Made by a program: the position numbers and the translations under genes
Part shown: positions 38,560 through 55,116 of the stretch, piece after piece
How the letters are laid out: each line of letters opens with the position of its first letter
Position numbering within the stretch: position 1 is the first letter of the stretch
Notes under the pieces: model-generated
Databases searched by the model: none
What the model was told of the DNA's origin: nothing
The model's input: only the letters and a program-made list of their open reading frames with translations
NCBI RefSeq assembly: GCF_023343835.1
Contig: NC_064437.1
Location: 47,779,972 to 47,843,971 of the forward strand
Direction: 5' to 3'
DNA from: Lagopus muta
Lineage: Eukaryota > Chordata > Aves > Galliformes > Phasianidae
Length of the DNA stretch: 64,000 nucleotides

Positions 38560-39415
38560 ACCTTAAATTGTCTACAGCAGTGGAATGCAGTGCCCAGGGA
38601 GATGACTGAGTCACCATCCTTGGAGGTGTTTGAGAAATGTTAAGGTGTTGTACTGATGGACATTGTTGGTGGATGAAAAACTGAACATGAGCCAGCAGTG
38701 TGCTCTTGCAGCTCAGAAAGCAAATGGTATCCTGGGGTCCATCAGAAGAGAGGTAGCCAGCAGGGAGAGGGAGGTGATTGTCCCTCTCTACTTTGCCCTT
38801 GTGAGACCCCATCTGGAGTACTGTGTCCAGGTCTAGTGTCCCCAATAAAAGAAAAACAGAACTGTTAGAGAGGGTCCAGAGGATGGCCACAAAGATGATG
38901 AGAGGGCTGAAGCACCTCCCTTACGAAGATAGGCTGAGGGAGCTGGGTTTATTCAGCCTGGAGAGAAGAAGGCTGCGGGGTGACCTCATTGCAGACTTCC
39001 AGTACCTTAAAGGGAGCCTACAAAGAGGAGGGGAGTTAACTCGTTACAAGGGTAGATCATGGCAGGACAAGGGGAAATGGTTTTAAGTAGAAGGAAGGAA
39101 GACTAATTTGGACATCAGGGGGAAGTTCTTTACCAAGAGAGTGGTGAGGTGCCGAAACAGGCTGCCTAGAGTGGATGCCCTGTCCCTGGAGGTTTTCAAA
39201 GCCCAGGTGGGGCCCTGGACATCATGGTCTAGTATTAGATATGGGGGTTGGTGGCCCTGCATGTGGCAGGAGAATTGGAGCTTGATGATCCTTGAAGTCC
39301 CTTCCAATCCAAGCCTTTCTATGATTCCATGACTGTTTAGTGAGGAAATATTGGTTGGACTGGATGATCTTGGAGGTCTTTTTCAACCTTGGTGCTCCTT
39401 CTTGATTGAAATGTT
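38560..39415 (+). mobile_element. CR1 LINE nested inside another CR1 end
   Basis: 38662-39335 is a CR1 3' fragment with [13 protein letters not shown]-like, then [20 protein letters not shown] and [20 protein letters not shown] blocks. It ends in 'cccttccaatccaagccttt'. It splits a second CR1 terminus: the left part 38560-38661 ends at 'gatggacat' and the right part 39336-39415 resumes at 'tttagtgaggaaatattggt'. Comparison with the unsplit copy at 42355-42530 shows the join. Confidence 0.85.
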
Positions 39416-40838
39416 GTTATGCTACCTCTCTGTTCCAGACACATTTGTGTCTTTCCTTTGGGCATTATCCTTAGCCACAGTTTAGCCTGAAGCAACCAGA
39501 TCATAATCCTAGCAGATACTCACATATCTTCATTTTTGTGTCTGTATTGTATGGATGAGAAACAATGAAGTTGAGAAACTAGGTCTGCGCAATCTGAAAA
39601 TCCTGCATGGTTTGATTTTTCTGTAGAGCTTTAACATGACATTGTGGTGACATTACAAGTACTATATTGTTCCACATAGCAAAGATTCAGCTCTGTTTTC
39701 ACTGCAATCACAGTAAGCTATATGTTGCAGGGAATGTGATCAGTTTGGGAAATGCCAGACCTGAATCCATAGATCTGTCTTTGTCAGTTCATATGCATCT
39801 TCTAAGTGATGTTTTAAAAATTAATTTAGTGATCTGCACATACTTCATAAAAGTAATGAGAAGAAGCCAGATGCCATTCAGCTTGTAAATGGCATAATGG
39901 AGATCCCAGTATTATTTCACTCTCTTTTATCACAGTGAAAAGTGCTGTAATTGCAGATTTTGCTCTGGTAGGACTAATAAGGTCAGTCCAGTCTTCTTCC
40001 ACATTGTTTCTGAGAATGGAAGTTTTCTAGATCCTGTCTTAAAGCCATAGTGCATTTCATATAAACAAGTGAAATAAAACAGTCAGATATGTACCTATTT
40101 TGGACAGTATTTGTGTATCTAAGCTTTGTGGAGAAGGGTTTTCCACTGGAACATGTCTTTCAGGAATGTAAAAAAACAATTTGGTGCACTACTTCTCATT
40201 AGATTTGCAGTATAGATTTTATTTTTACAGACCTTCACTATAATTACAGAAGAGAGGATCCATTTGCTCAGCCATCATATTAACTTGTTCCACACTATGG
40301 GTAAATGATATGTACTAGGACAAGAATACAGTAGATGGTCGTGTTCTGACAGAATGAAATGGTTCCATGTTGCTTTATGATTTCCTTTACAAACAGATCA
40401 CAAGCAACAGATCACTGAAAACACAGAGAGATGTGCCTGAAACAGTCTGTGGGGCAAGCATCTTTTCCTTCTGTGCTGAGAGGTTTAGGTGATGGGAACA
40501 GCAGCAGCAGCAAAAGGGTTCTTAGAGCCTGCACACCCTGACACATCAGGAACTAGACAGGAACTTGAGCTGGTAATGTAAGTGCAAAGGAGAGCCTCTA
40601 TCAATCTCCCTAAGAACTGTCACCTTCCCTACACAGTCACCCACTATGATTCTGTTTAGAGCTGGCTGTACTGATTATAAGAACAGCATGCAATTACTTT
40701 TCTTTAAAAGCATAACTTTTCTGTCCCTGAAGAAACCAGCGAATTATCTGAGTGTTTCAATCTCATCAGGATGGGCAATGACTGTCGTTCAAGAAGACTG
40801 TCATTCTAATTTGAGAGGTGCCAGCTGTCTTCACTTGT
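39416..40838. other. 3' flank of CYP2H gene A
   Basis: No gene. 39830-40100 matches 50620-50857 plus 55117-55140, the flank of gene B that is split by the provirus. This shows the duplicated unit includes the 3' flank. Confidence 0.6.
40218..40223 (-). terminator. Candidate polyadenylation signal, CYP2H gene A
   Basis: AATAAA on the minus strand, 616 bases after the gene A stop codon. I saw no nearer signal. Gene B lacks the equivalent segment. Confidence 0.4.
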
Positions 40839-47820
<6,982 letters not shown>

Positions 47821-47895
47821 GGCAGGCTGAGGAAGGGATGCAAATTGTCAGATGAGTTTGAACTGGGAAACTGGTTTGAACCTGCAAACCTGAGG

Positions 47896-47905
47896 TTATT
47901 TATAA
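47896..47905 (-). promoter_or_regulatory. TATA box, CYP2H gene A
   Basis: TTATAAATAA on the minus strand, 76 bases upstream of the ATG, predicting a 5' UTR of about 45-50 bases. The same box is in front of gene B. A GTTAATCAT sequence near 48069-48077 resembles half of an HNF1 site, which would suit liver expression. That part is speculative. Confidence 0.65.
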
Positions 47906-48185
47906 GCTGTAGAAGAAAAGCACGTGGATTAAATCAGCCAATATCACCTCCCTGTTCCTGCTGAGGCAACAGATTACTTATTAATCTGCTCAAGATTAGA
48001 ATGAGCAAATTAGGGATGAACACATTGTTAACTCTGACTTTTTTAACACATACAGCTTGTGTTCCTTTTGTTAATCATCCATGTGGTACCAACAATAATC
48101 TAATGCTGCCAAATGATCTCAAAATGCAGAAATAGTAGAGCCCATCTGCTGAATGTATGCTTGCTGTTGTCCTTATGCCTAGGGT

Positions 48186-48490
48186 GATTTCTGGCTGCTT
48201 CTCCAACATGTGTGCAGAGTGGAGGGAGCTGTGGATGAAATAGGGGCATCTTCACAAGTGTTTTATAGGTATTTCACCTTCACTTCTCGAACGGAGTGAG
48301 AACATGGGTCTGAGGTCACGCATGCAGATTTCCAGGGAAAAAACTGCATTTTCCCTGATCTCTTTTACGCAGTGCACAGTTTCCATAGCATTTGATGGAA
48401 GATTTGAAAGGTTATCCACAAAGCACAGAGCCCTGTGGCAGCCTGTGCTCTCCTTCGACGTGTGATGGTTCAAGAAACTTTCCGAATATC
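48186..48490 (+). pseudogene. Possible CYP2 fossil, exons 3 and 4
   Basis: In one plus-strand frame, 48199 onward reads FSNMCAEWREL, like the FSNGxxWxxL block of CYP2 exon 3. From 48373 it reads CTVSIAFDGRFERL, like the exon 4 block ICSIVFGDRFDYE. The spacing (183 nt) is close to that expected if no intron separated them (198 nt). Stops intervene. Weak on its own, it is supported by the exon 7 and 8 fossils on the same strand further on. The same sequence recurs at about 61250-61560. Confidence 0.4.
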
Positions 48491-49178
48491 CAGAGAAGAT
48501 GTGAATGTCCGTGAAAGTTAATGGGATTCTGATCAGGGTGTAACAGAATAAATGGTTTTATTCGTAGTAGTTATTTAATAGATCAGAAAAGCATAGGTGA
48601 TGTATTACACTTCTGACTACTCTTCCTCACATGTAACATAGTATCCAGATCTAGTTTCTGGGATACAAATTCTGAGACAAGACCATGAAAATTATTCCAT
48701 AATTTACAAAACATGCATACTTGCAACATGCTATGCTGGTAGGGCTCAAGATAAGAAAAAGACCTTGTTGTTATCTTTCAGGTGATTGCAGAAATGCCAT
48801 TTGACCAGCCAGCACAAAAGATTTGGTTAAATATTTGTGTTTGAACTCACAGGACCCAAAACACAACTCAGTTGACTCAGGACCAAGCCAGTGACGTGAC
48901 TTCTGCTCTTCAGTCAATTGGAATGTGTAGCACACTGTTACACCCTGGCTTGATCTTGGAAAGTTCAAGGAAGTTAATGTAGTATCAGCCTTGGTGTGGC
49001 TTGTGCAGTGACTCTAGCAGTAAACCACTGTGTTGTTGTTCCTGTTGGTGATCGTCTTTGAATACAGCTTAGTTTTAAATTGCAGTCAACATGAAATGAG
49101 AAGAGGCCCTTCCCCAAGCCAGGCAGCAAGTCAGGAGCTGGGACAGTAAGGTGCCAAGTGTGCGTGCTTTGCCAACAG

Positions 49179-49394
49179 TGCATACGTTCAAGAGAAATGA
49201 TGATGTGCAACTGACAATATAAAACCTCAGAAAGGCCCTGTGCAGCTGATTGGAACCAGGTGCACGACACAAATTCTGTCACACAGGAGGTTCTTCAGTT
49301 CTACTCATTTGTGCCACTGAATGTCTCCCGTGCTACAACCACAGATGTCCCGCTCAGACTGTACCTCCTCCATTCAATCTGTTCCAAATTTTCT
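49179..49394 (+). pseudogene. CYP2-family fossil, exon 7
   Basis: After an acceptor-like TTGCCAACAG, the plus strand reads a decayed CYP2 exon 7: a VQE-x-ID-x-V-like start, PCAADWNQVHDTNSVTQEVL, then QFYSFVPLNVSRATTTDVPL and RLYL. This aligns to the live exon's [39 protein letters not shown] and RDYF. The ExxR equivalent is degraded (QEVLQF). A GTAAGT follows at 49395. At least one frameshift is present near 49237. An almost identical copy is at 62841-63056. Confidence 0.8.
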
Positions 49395-50106
49395 GTAAGT
49401 GATTGTGTTCAGGCCTTGAACTTCAGGCCTGCTGGAAGAGGCTCAGAAGCAACTCTCTCTTTTCCTCTTTCAGAATTTGCAGGAAATCAGTGAGTTTAAA
49501 TTACAGTCCCAAAAGATTAGAGCTTGAGAAGCCTTCTGATGGAAACTACTTCGGCTTGGCTCAAAGCTGTGCATGTAGCCATTATTTTTTAATAGTTAAT
49601 ACAAGATGAATGTATGTGCTTAACTAACATGGGAGGTGGAGATATTGGTATCACGTCCAGGAAACAAAGCAACGGATACCAAATCTGGTGATAAGCATTT
49701 GCTGACAGTCAGTGATTTCTGTCTTAATACGCAGAGCCTTGATTAAGGCTGAAATAACCTGAGCTTTGAGATGACATCAGTAGGGAATTTAGGAAAGCTG
49801 TCTCATGCAAAGTTGTTTGATAGGCCCAACACTGAAAAAGGTGGAAGCCTCCACCCTCTAATGCAGGGTCTTTGTGTTTGTTAATCTCAGGTATCTGAGT
49901 ATGCACTGTCATGGAGAAGTGAAGGCCAAACGGCAGTAGGGAACAGAGGTTCCTGCAGTGAACAAGTTACATTTGAAGAAATCAGGTAAGTGCAATGCAG
50001 ACTTCATGCCTAGGTTTTGACAACTTAATTTCAGCTACTTGGATACCCATTCTCAATGTTTACTACATAGGATGCTGCTGTCTGTATTCCCTGCACTGAG
50101 ACAAAT

Positions 50107-50136
50107 CCAGCTCCAGCTCCAGCTCCAGCTCCAGCT
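50107..50136 (+). repeat. (CCAGCT)5 hexanucleotide repeat
   Basis: Five units here against two in the duplicate flank at about 63769-63783. Confidence 0.9.
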
Positions 50137-50398
50137 CAGTCCATTTCTTGGTGTATGGGACCTGCTGAATCACAGCCTGAACCTCTGATTGACCACCTGA
50201 GGCGAGCACTGAGTCAGCCCTGTGAGCACAGGTGAAGGCAGTTCAGCTGTGTGACTGGAAGGGTTGGAGCCTGGCTGCACCTCACCTAGACCCCATTTAA
50301 GGCTGACTGCCCCTGGGGAGGGATCTCTTTCTGGAGATTGCTCCCTTTGGCGTTTCTTTTTCCTGCAAGCCAAGGACATGGATGAGTTTTCTTTTTTC

Positions 50399-50424
50399 TT
50401 TTTTTTTTTTTTTTTTTTTTTTTT
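50399..50424 (+). repeat. Poly-T run
   Basis: About 25 T followed by ATTTATTATC, inside the block that interrupts the exon 8 fossil. It may be the tail of an inserted retroposed sequence in reverse orientation. Confidence 0.85.
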
Positions 50425-50857
50425 ATTTATTATCTGTTTCCTCCATGGTAATCCTTCTAGTTATACAACCTGTGAAGTACCGGCCTCTCCATGCTGCTCT
50501 GCTATTTGTATGTTTGTTGATTTCACGCTTTACACTTGGATGGGAATGGTGGCTTTAAGGCAAGGGTGTTGTTAGCTCATAGAAAGCCTTTACCTGAAGC
50601 TCCTCAAGTTTCCTCAGTGATTCTTACATACTTCAAAAAAGTAATGGGAAGATTCAAGCTGCTTTCATGGAGATTCCTGCGTTATTTCATGCTCTTTTCT
50701 CTCAATCAGCAGTGCTTAATTGCTCTTTTAATTCTGATAGGCCCAGTAAGTGCAGTCCAGCCAGTTCCCACATGGTTAGTGAGACCGGTGGTTTTCTAGA
50801 TGGTGTCTTAAAGCCAGAATGCATTTCTTCTAAATGAGTGAAAAGAAATAGTCAAGG

Positions 50858-51097
50858 TGTTGTCAGCAACTGCGAGACTGCGAGACCTCCCTGCGGGTTG
50901 TGACGCGTTACGCCATCTCCCTGCTACATGATTGATGGGTTACACGTACCCTTAGGGGCGTAGACGAAGTACTTAGGCTATATATGTTAGTGTATACGTG
51001 TAATAAATGCCATTTGCTGTTCACCGCATTGGTGTCACCTCGGTAATTGGCCAAGCTGCGGTTTCCCAGGAATGCGGAACGGGCACGTACTGCAACA
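50858..51097 (+). repeat. 5' LTR of the provirus
   Basis: 240 bases. TATA-type motif TATATAT at about 50979-50985, AATAAA at 51002-51007, then the GCCATTT...CACC.CATTGGTGTCACC block typical of the alpharetrovirus R region. It differs from the 3' LTR at about 13 positions by my hand alignment. Confidence 0.92.
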
Positions 51098-51099
51098 AG

Positions 51100-51117
51100 T
51101 GGTGACCCCAACCAATG
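51100..51117 (+). other. Primer binding site, tRNA-Trp type
   Basis: TGGTGACCCC, two bases after the LTR end, complements the 3' end of tRNA-Trp, the primer of alpharetroviruses. The match weakens after the first ten to eleven bases. Confidence 0.75.
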
Positions 51118-51333
51118 TGATTCCTGGGAGTGAATCAGCTGTCTGCCAATGGAGCAGGAATCCATTGCGGAGCGGGTAAATTCAAATCCGTGGAGTAGTG
51201 GAAACCCGGGGACGGGGAGGAGTGCGCATTACTCCTCGTCAGGCGGGAGGCTCGGGAGAAGGAGCCCGGTTCCCCCTAGGACGTTAGGGGAAGCGCCAGG
51301 AAGAGGCCAGCCATATGTTCAGCCAGAGGCGAT

Positions 51334-51579
51334 ATGGAAGCTGTCATAAAGGTGATTCTGCATGCATGCAAAATTTATTGCGGGAAAAATGTTCCTTCTA
51401 AGAAGGAAATTTCAGCGACACTCTCCTTGCTGGAGAAGGAGGGGCTATTATCATCCCCTTCTGACTTATACGATCCTGATAATTGGGATTCATTTGCTGC
51501 CGCGCTCTCACAGAGGGCAATGTTTACTCAGAAAGTTGCAGAGTTTAAGGTGTGGGGATTGATTTTTAACAGCCCTTAG
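51334..51579 (+). pseudogene. gag: Retroviral gag, matrix-like N-terminal part, truncated
   Basis: An 81-codon frame that resembles the start of alpharetrovirus matrix. The splice-donor-like AAG|GTGATT after codon six (51351/51352) is in the place used by that virus group. The frame ends at a stop (51577-51579) and matrix-like sequence continues in another frame. The leader is 51118-51333. Confidence 0.8.
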
Positions 51580-51946
51580 GATAGCGAGACAGGAGAAAAT
51601 TGCAGGTGACCGTGCTAGGGATCTGCTGGGGTTAGGGACGGGGGGGGGTCTTGTCTCCCCTACAGGTTCGCTGGAGGGCAAGATGGCGCTGACTCCTTCG
51701 GCCCCACCAGAAACAACGACCCTGGGGATAAAGAAGAACGAAGCGGAGCAGGAACGGTTAAACCATAAAGAGGAGGATCCACCTCCTTACCTGGCTTGCG
51801 GCGTATATCCTTCACTTAAGCCCTTTAAAGATAAAGGGGGAGGAGGGTCTGCGGTGGAATGCGGTATAACTTTTAGCACAATTGATAAGAGGGTCCTTGG
51901 GGAGGGAGAGATGTCTGGAGGAGTTGTGGTGCGACCTGTGGAATGA
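51580..51946 (+). pseudogene. gag: Retroviral gag, spacer region with PPPY late-domain motif
   Basis: Open from 51683 in a frame different from the matrix part. It is rich in Pro, Glu and Lys and holds a PPPY motif at 51779-51790, the class of motif that recruits NEDD4-type ligases in alpharetroviral Gag. It ends at 51946, overlapping the capsid frame by four bases. Confidence 0.7.
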
Positions 51947-53205
51947 GACAGCGGGGGCGGGACTCACCTATTGCACGAATCCGCTTGCTACAGCGGGGGC
52001 GGGACTCACCTATTGCACGAATCCGCTTGCTACAGCGGCCACCCCCCGAGGGGCGTGGATGGCCCCGCACTGCCTTGCTGTGGGGGGGCGCTCTGACGTG
52101 GATGGCCCTGGGGTCCGCTCAGGAGGGACGTGGTCCCATATCGACAGCTTCATGGGGCCCGCCTACCCTCACTGATTGGGCTCGTGTGAGAGAAGACGTA
52201 CGGGCCGCAGACCCAGCAGGTACCGCGCTTACTCTCCCGGTGGTGGTAAAACCAGAGGGCCCAGCTTGGACTCCTCTGGATTCCAAAGCGATTATTCGCC
52301 TTTCGGATTTAGTTGAAAGCAAAGGTCTGCATTCCCCTGTTACTATGGCAGCAGTGGAAGCTCTCATGGCTTCTAGTCTTTTGCCATATGATGTGGTGAA
52401 CCTTATGCATGTTATTCTTGAACCTGTACAATACACCCTGTGGTATGATGAATGGAATAGATTACTTCAGGCTGTGGTGGCTGCTGCCACCCGTGACCAC
52501 CGCCATCCAGCCAACGGCCAGGGCAGAGGTGACAGAACTAGTCTTGCACGGCTTCAGGGCCTGGCAGAGGGAATGGTGGGATCCCCGGAGGGCCAAGCAA
52601 CATTGCTTAGAGCAGGAGAGCTGGCAGCCGTTACAACTGCGGCCCTTCAAGCCCTGCGAGAATTGGCTAAGGTTGCAGAACCTGTGCTTCCTTGGGCAGA
52701 AATCAAGCAGGGCCCCTCTGAGTCATTTTCTGACTTTGCAAATCGTCTAATTCGTGCAGTGGAGGGATCTGATCTCCCAAGGGAGGTCCAATCTCCAGTC
52801 ATAATAGATTGTCTTAAGCAAAAATTGCTGCCGGACATCCAGCAAATCATCAGAGCAGCACCGGGAACTCTAACTACCCCAGGGGAGCTTATTAAGTATG
52901 TATTAGATCATCAGAGGGTCATACCATTATCTAATGAGGGACTAGCAGCCGCCATGCAGGGAATGGCTGCTTCAGTTAGTTCTGCAGTTAAGACCGTGGT
53001 GATGGCAGCCACTCGGGTCGGGGAAGAAAGGGATAAAGGCCCGTGCTTTAAGTGTGGGCAGCGTGGTCACTTCAAGGCACAGTGCCCTGAGAAGATGGGG
53101 CAGGGAGGTTCACAGGGGACTGGAGAGGCGGTGCCAACTGTGTGGCGGAACTGGACATGTTGCACACCAATGTTGGAAGTTTGTCATAGTGCCGCAGGGA
53201 AATGA
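51943..53205 (+). pseudogene. gag: Retroviral gag, capsid and first nucleocapsid zinc knuckle
   Basis: A 420-codon frame, the longest in the element. It begins with a tandem-duplicated stretch (separate entry). It then has a capsid N-terminal domain (about 52230-52640), the major homology region with its Q-G-x-x-E-x-F pattern (about 52707-52770), the capsid C-terminal domain, and one CCHC zinc knuckle (53044-53085). The second knuckle (53132-53173) is in the next frame, so a frameshift lies between them and the frame ends at 53205. There is no clear start codon context of its own; it was part of a longer Gag. Confidence 0.85.
51948..52031 (+). repeat. 42-bp exact tandem duplication in gag
   Basis: Two identical 42-base units (51948-51989, 51990-52031) followed by the first seven bases of a third. 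The unit is 14 codons long, so the frame is kept. Confidence 0.93.
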
Positions 53206-53678
53206 GGATGGGAGGGTGCTGTAGGCCCAGGGCCCCTCCCCGGGAACACCAAATGGGCCAGACAATGCAACTCTGCCTACCCAAGGTCGGGGTCCCGTAC
53301 CTCAGTGAGCCCCTTGCCCACAGTGGCGTTAACCATGGGAATGGGGGAGCGCCTCTTGGGCAGGATCATGCTTACTTGTGCGGGGAGCGTACTTTCTTGC
53401 AGGTCCCCTGAGGAAGAGAACACCGCAAATATGACCTCAGCTATGACTACTAACATCTCGTCCACACCATCGGCATCCCCCTTCACCGCCCCCTCGGCTT
53501 CAGCTTCGCAAAACAAGTAGAAGAAGGCATTCAACTGTCTGCGCTTTTATCTTGTAAAACGGCTAAAGTGCAGCAATGCAAGGTTGTTGAAACCCCCCTG
53601 CTGTATCCAGACAACTGCTGTATCCTTCTCTGTGTAATCTAACACCACCCGCGGGGGCAGAGGGAGAAGTGAGCTGGG
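53206..53678 (+). other. Provirus interior between gag and the 3' frame
   Basis: About 470 bases where protease and polymerase would begin. A short Ser/Thr/Ala-rich frame (53305-53520) is open but has no retroviral motif that I can recognise. Confidence 0.5.
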
Positions 53679-54446
53679 ATGGGACACTTGCAGGAGGTGG
53701 AATGCAGTAACACTCAGGGGGGTGGGGACTGCGAGCAAGGCTCGGGTACGGATTCGTCAAAAGTTAGAGAAGCGGTAGAAGAAAAAACAGCAGAGAGAAA
53801 GGGAAGCGATGTAACTTACAGGTGCTCGGATGATAGTGTACGGCCAGCACTTTCCACCCTGACTGCACCTGAAGGAGTAGGTGGCATCCGGCCGGCGCCC
53901 TCTGCTCAGGTTACACCCGACGGAGAAAGAAATAACGATAGTCTCCGCACCAACTCTTTGCCACAGTGTTCAGACCCATTGACTCGACCCACACATCCTT
54001 TTACAAGATTGAGTGCGCATGCAACCAATCAGAAGCCTCTACAACAGTCAGTGCATGATCAAAGGCATTTGGGTCTGAGGGGAGGGGTGCGGAGCCAGCA
54101 GCTTCCAGCTGTGACTGAAAAGGATAGTGAAAGGAGAGAGGTGAATTTGCATTTAGGAGTTAAGAGAGATGCACTAACAGATTGTGGGAAGTTTAGATCT
54201 AGCCTGATAGAGGAAGGAAAAGTACTAGAGATCTTCGTGGTAATAGGGAACGGTAACAGAGGCCTGGGAGGGGTATCCCTCAATCGGAAAGACATCACAC
54301 ACCTGATAGATTGTATAAAGAAACAGGGGTTGAAATCACTCCTTGCTTTAAATGCATTAGAAGTCCTGACAGCATTAGGCCTTCTCTTTCTGCATGTAAC
54401 AAATCTGATGTGCATGGTGCTTAAGCCAGTGCAGTATACATTATAG
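53679..54446 (+). pseudogene. Provirus 3' frame ending in a second, diverged capsid-like segment
   Basis: 255 codons. The first two thirds are hydrophilic, without recognised homology. From about 54222 to the stop it aligns with the capsid N-terminal region of the same element: in both, a VV strand, a D/N-x-K-x-I helix start, an L-x-x-L helix, NLM, and PVQYTL. Similarity runs past the stop to an E-W pair near 54450, so the frame was shortened by a TGG to TAG change. This is not a copy made at insertion, since the two differ at more than half of the residues. Confidence 0.7.
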
Positions 54447-54876
54447 GCATCAGAATGGGTTCCCTTCATGGACAGGTGGCCAGATTGAGGCCTGGGGAAC
54501 AAGCAATTCCATACAACAGGTTTGTGAGTGCAATGCTCTCAAGGCTTGAGACATCTGCCTTGATATTGAACAGACGTTTTGTTATTTTTGAGGTACTTTC
54601 CAACAGGTACCTGAGACAACGTTGGTATATATTGGGCATAGATAGTGCCACTAGAGCTATCAGCAATCATTCTAATCTCTAATCTCTCTGTCTATAACTT
54701 TACTAGTATTGTAGGGTTATTAGGGTAGGATTATTTTGCGAATTGGAATGTAACAGGGCAAGGCTTAACCGAGAGGACAATAGCATGTATAGGCGCAATG
54801 CGGGGATTTCGGGGTGTATGTGGTGAGGGTCTTCTCGAGTTGTAGTAGACTTTCTTGAGCATGGAGGGGGGGGAGA
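54447..54876 (+). other. Provirus 3' non-coding region and polypurine tract
   Basis: From about 54713 the bases (GGTTATTAGGGTAGGATTAT and on through 'aatgtaacagggcaaggctt') resemble the block before the 3' LTR of avian leukosis-group viruses, where the direct-repeat RNA export element lies. The purine tract is about 54863-54876, directly before the LTR. Confidence 0.65.
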
Positions 54877-55116
54877 TGTTATCAGCAACTACGAGACTGT
54901 GAGACCTCCCTGCGGGTTGTGACGCGTTAGGCCCTCTTCCTGCTCCATGATTGATGGGTTACACGTACCTTTAGGGGCGTAGACGAAGTACTTAGGCTAT
55001 ATATGTTAGTGTATACGTGTAATAAATGCCATTTGCTGTTCACCACATTGGTGTCACCTCGGTAATTGGCCAAGCTGCAGTTTCCCAGGAATGCAGAACG
55101 GGCACGTACAACAACA
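54877..55116 (+). repeat. 3' LTR of the provirus
   Basis: 240 bases, same length as the 5' LTR, with all promoter and polyadenylation motifs kept. It ends 222 bases from the stop codon of CYP2H gene B, which runs in the opposite direction. Confidence 0.92.

Larger units (their letters stand above)
49891..50575 (+). pseudogene. CYP2-family fossil, exon 8, interrupted by an insertion
   Basis: After CTCAG the first about 21 bases (49891-49911) match the start of the exon 8 fossil at 38355. The match breaks off, and about 620 bases later 'cttggatgggaatggtggct' (from 50535) resumes the same exon with LDGNGGFKA. The intervening block (about 49912-50530) includes a CCAGCT repeat and a long T run. 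It is also present in the flank of gene B as far as the window shows, but not in the 38-kb copy. Confidence 0.65.
47821..50857 (-). repeat. Duplicated upstream flank of CYP2H gene A
   Basis: From the start codon out to at least 50379 this flank matches 60884 to 64000 upstream of gene B with only scattered differences. Exceptions are a block present only in the gene B copy (61734-62343) and a CCAGCT repeat that is five units here (50107-50136) but two there. The offset between start codons is 13,063 bases, of which 4,266 are provirus plus target duplication. Confidence 0.9.
50858..55116 (+). mobile_element. Alpharetrovirus-like endogenous provirus, gag-only, defective
   Basis: A 4,259-bp element bounded by two 240-bp LTRs (TG...CA) and flanked by GTCAAGG on each side (50851-50857, 55117-55123), read as the target duplication. 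Order: 5' LTR, tRNA-Trp-type primer binding site, leader, gag in three frames, a 3' region with a second capsid-like segment, purine tract, 3' LTR. The LTR R-U5 part, the gag start and the non-coding block before the purine tract resemble the avian leukosis group. I found no protease, reverse transcriptase, integrase or envelope homology. With pol and env absent and gag frames broken, the element cannot replicate by itself. Confidence 0.9.

Noticed and set aside
39438-39500. Possible exon 9 of the CYP2 fossil after 'ttccag' (RHICV-like reading)
   Set aside because: Only a few residues agree and the heme-loop glycine and following residues are not there; could be chance.
53305-53520. Serine/threonine-rich frame in the provirus as a protease or accessory gene
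   Set aside because: No D-T/S-G protease motif and no other recognised motif.
50858-55116. Intact infectious provirus
   Set aside because: Gag is broken in several places and there is no recognisable pol or env.
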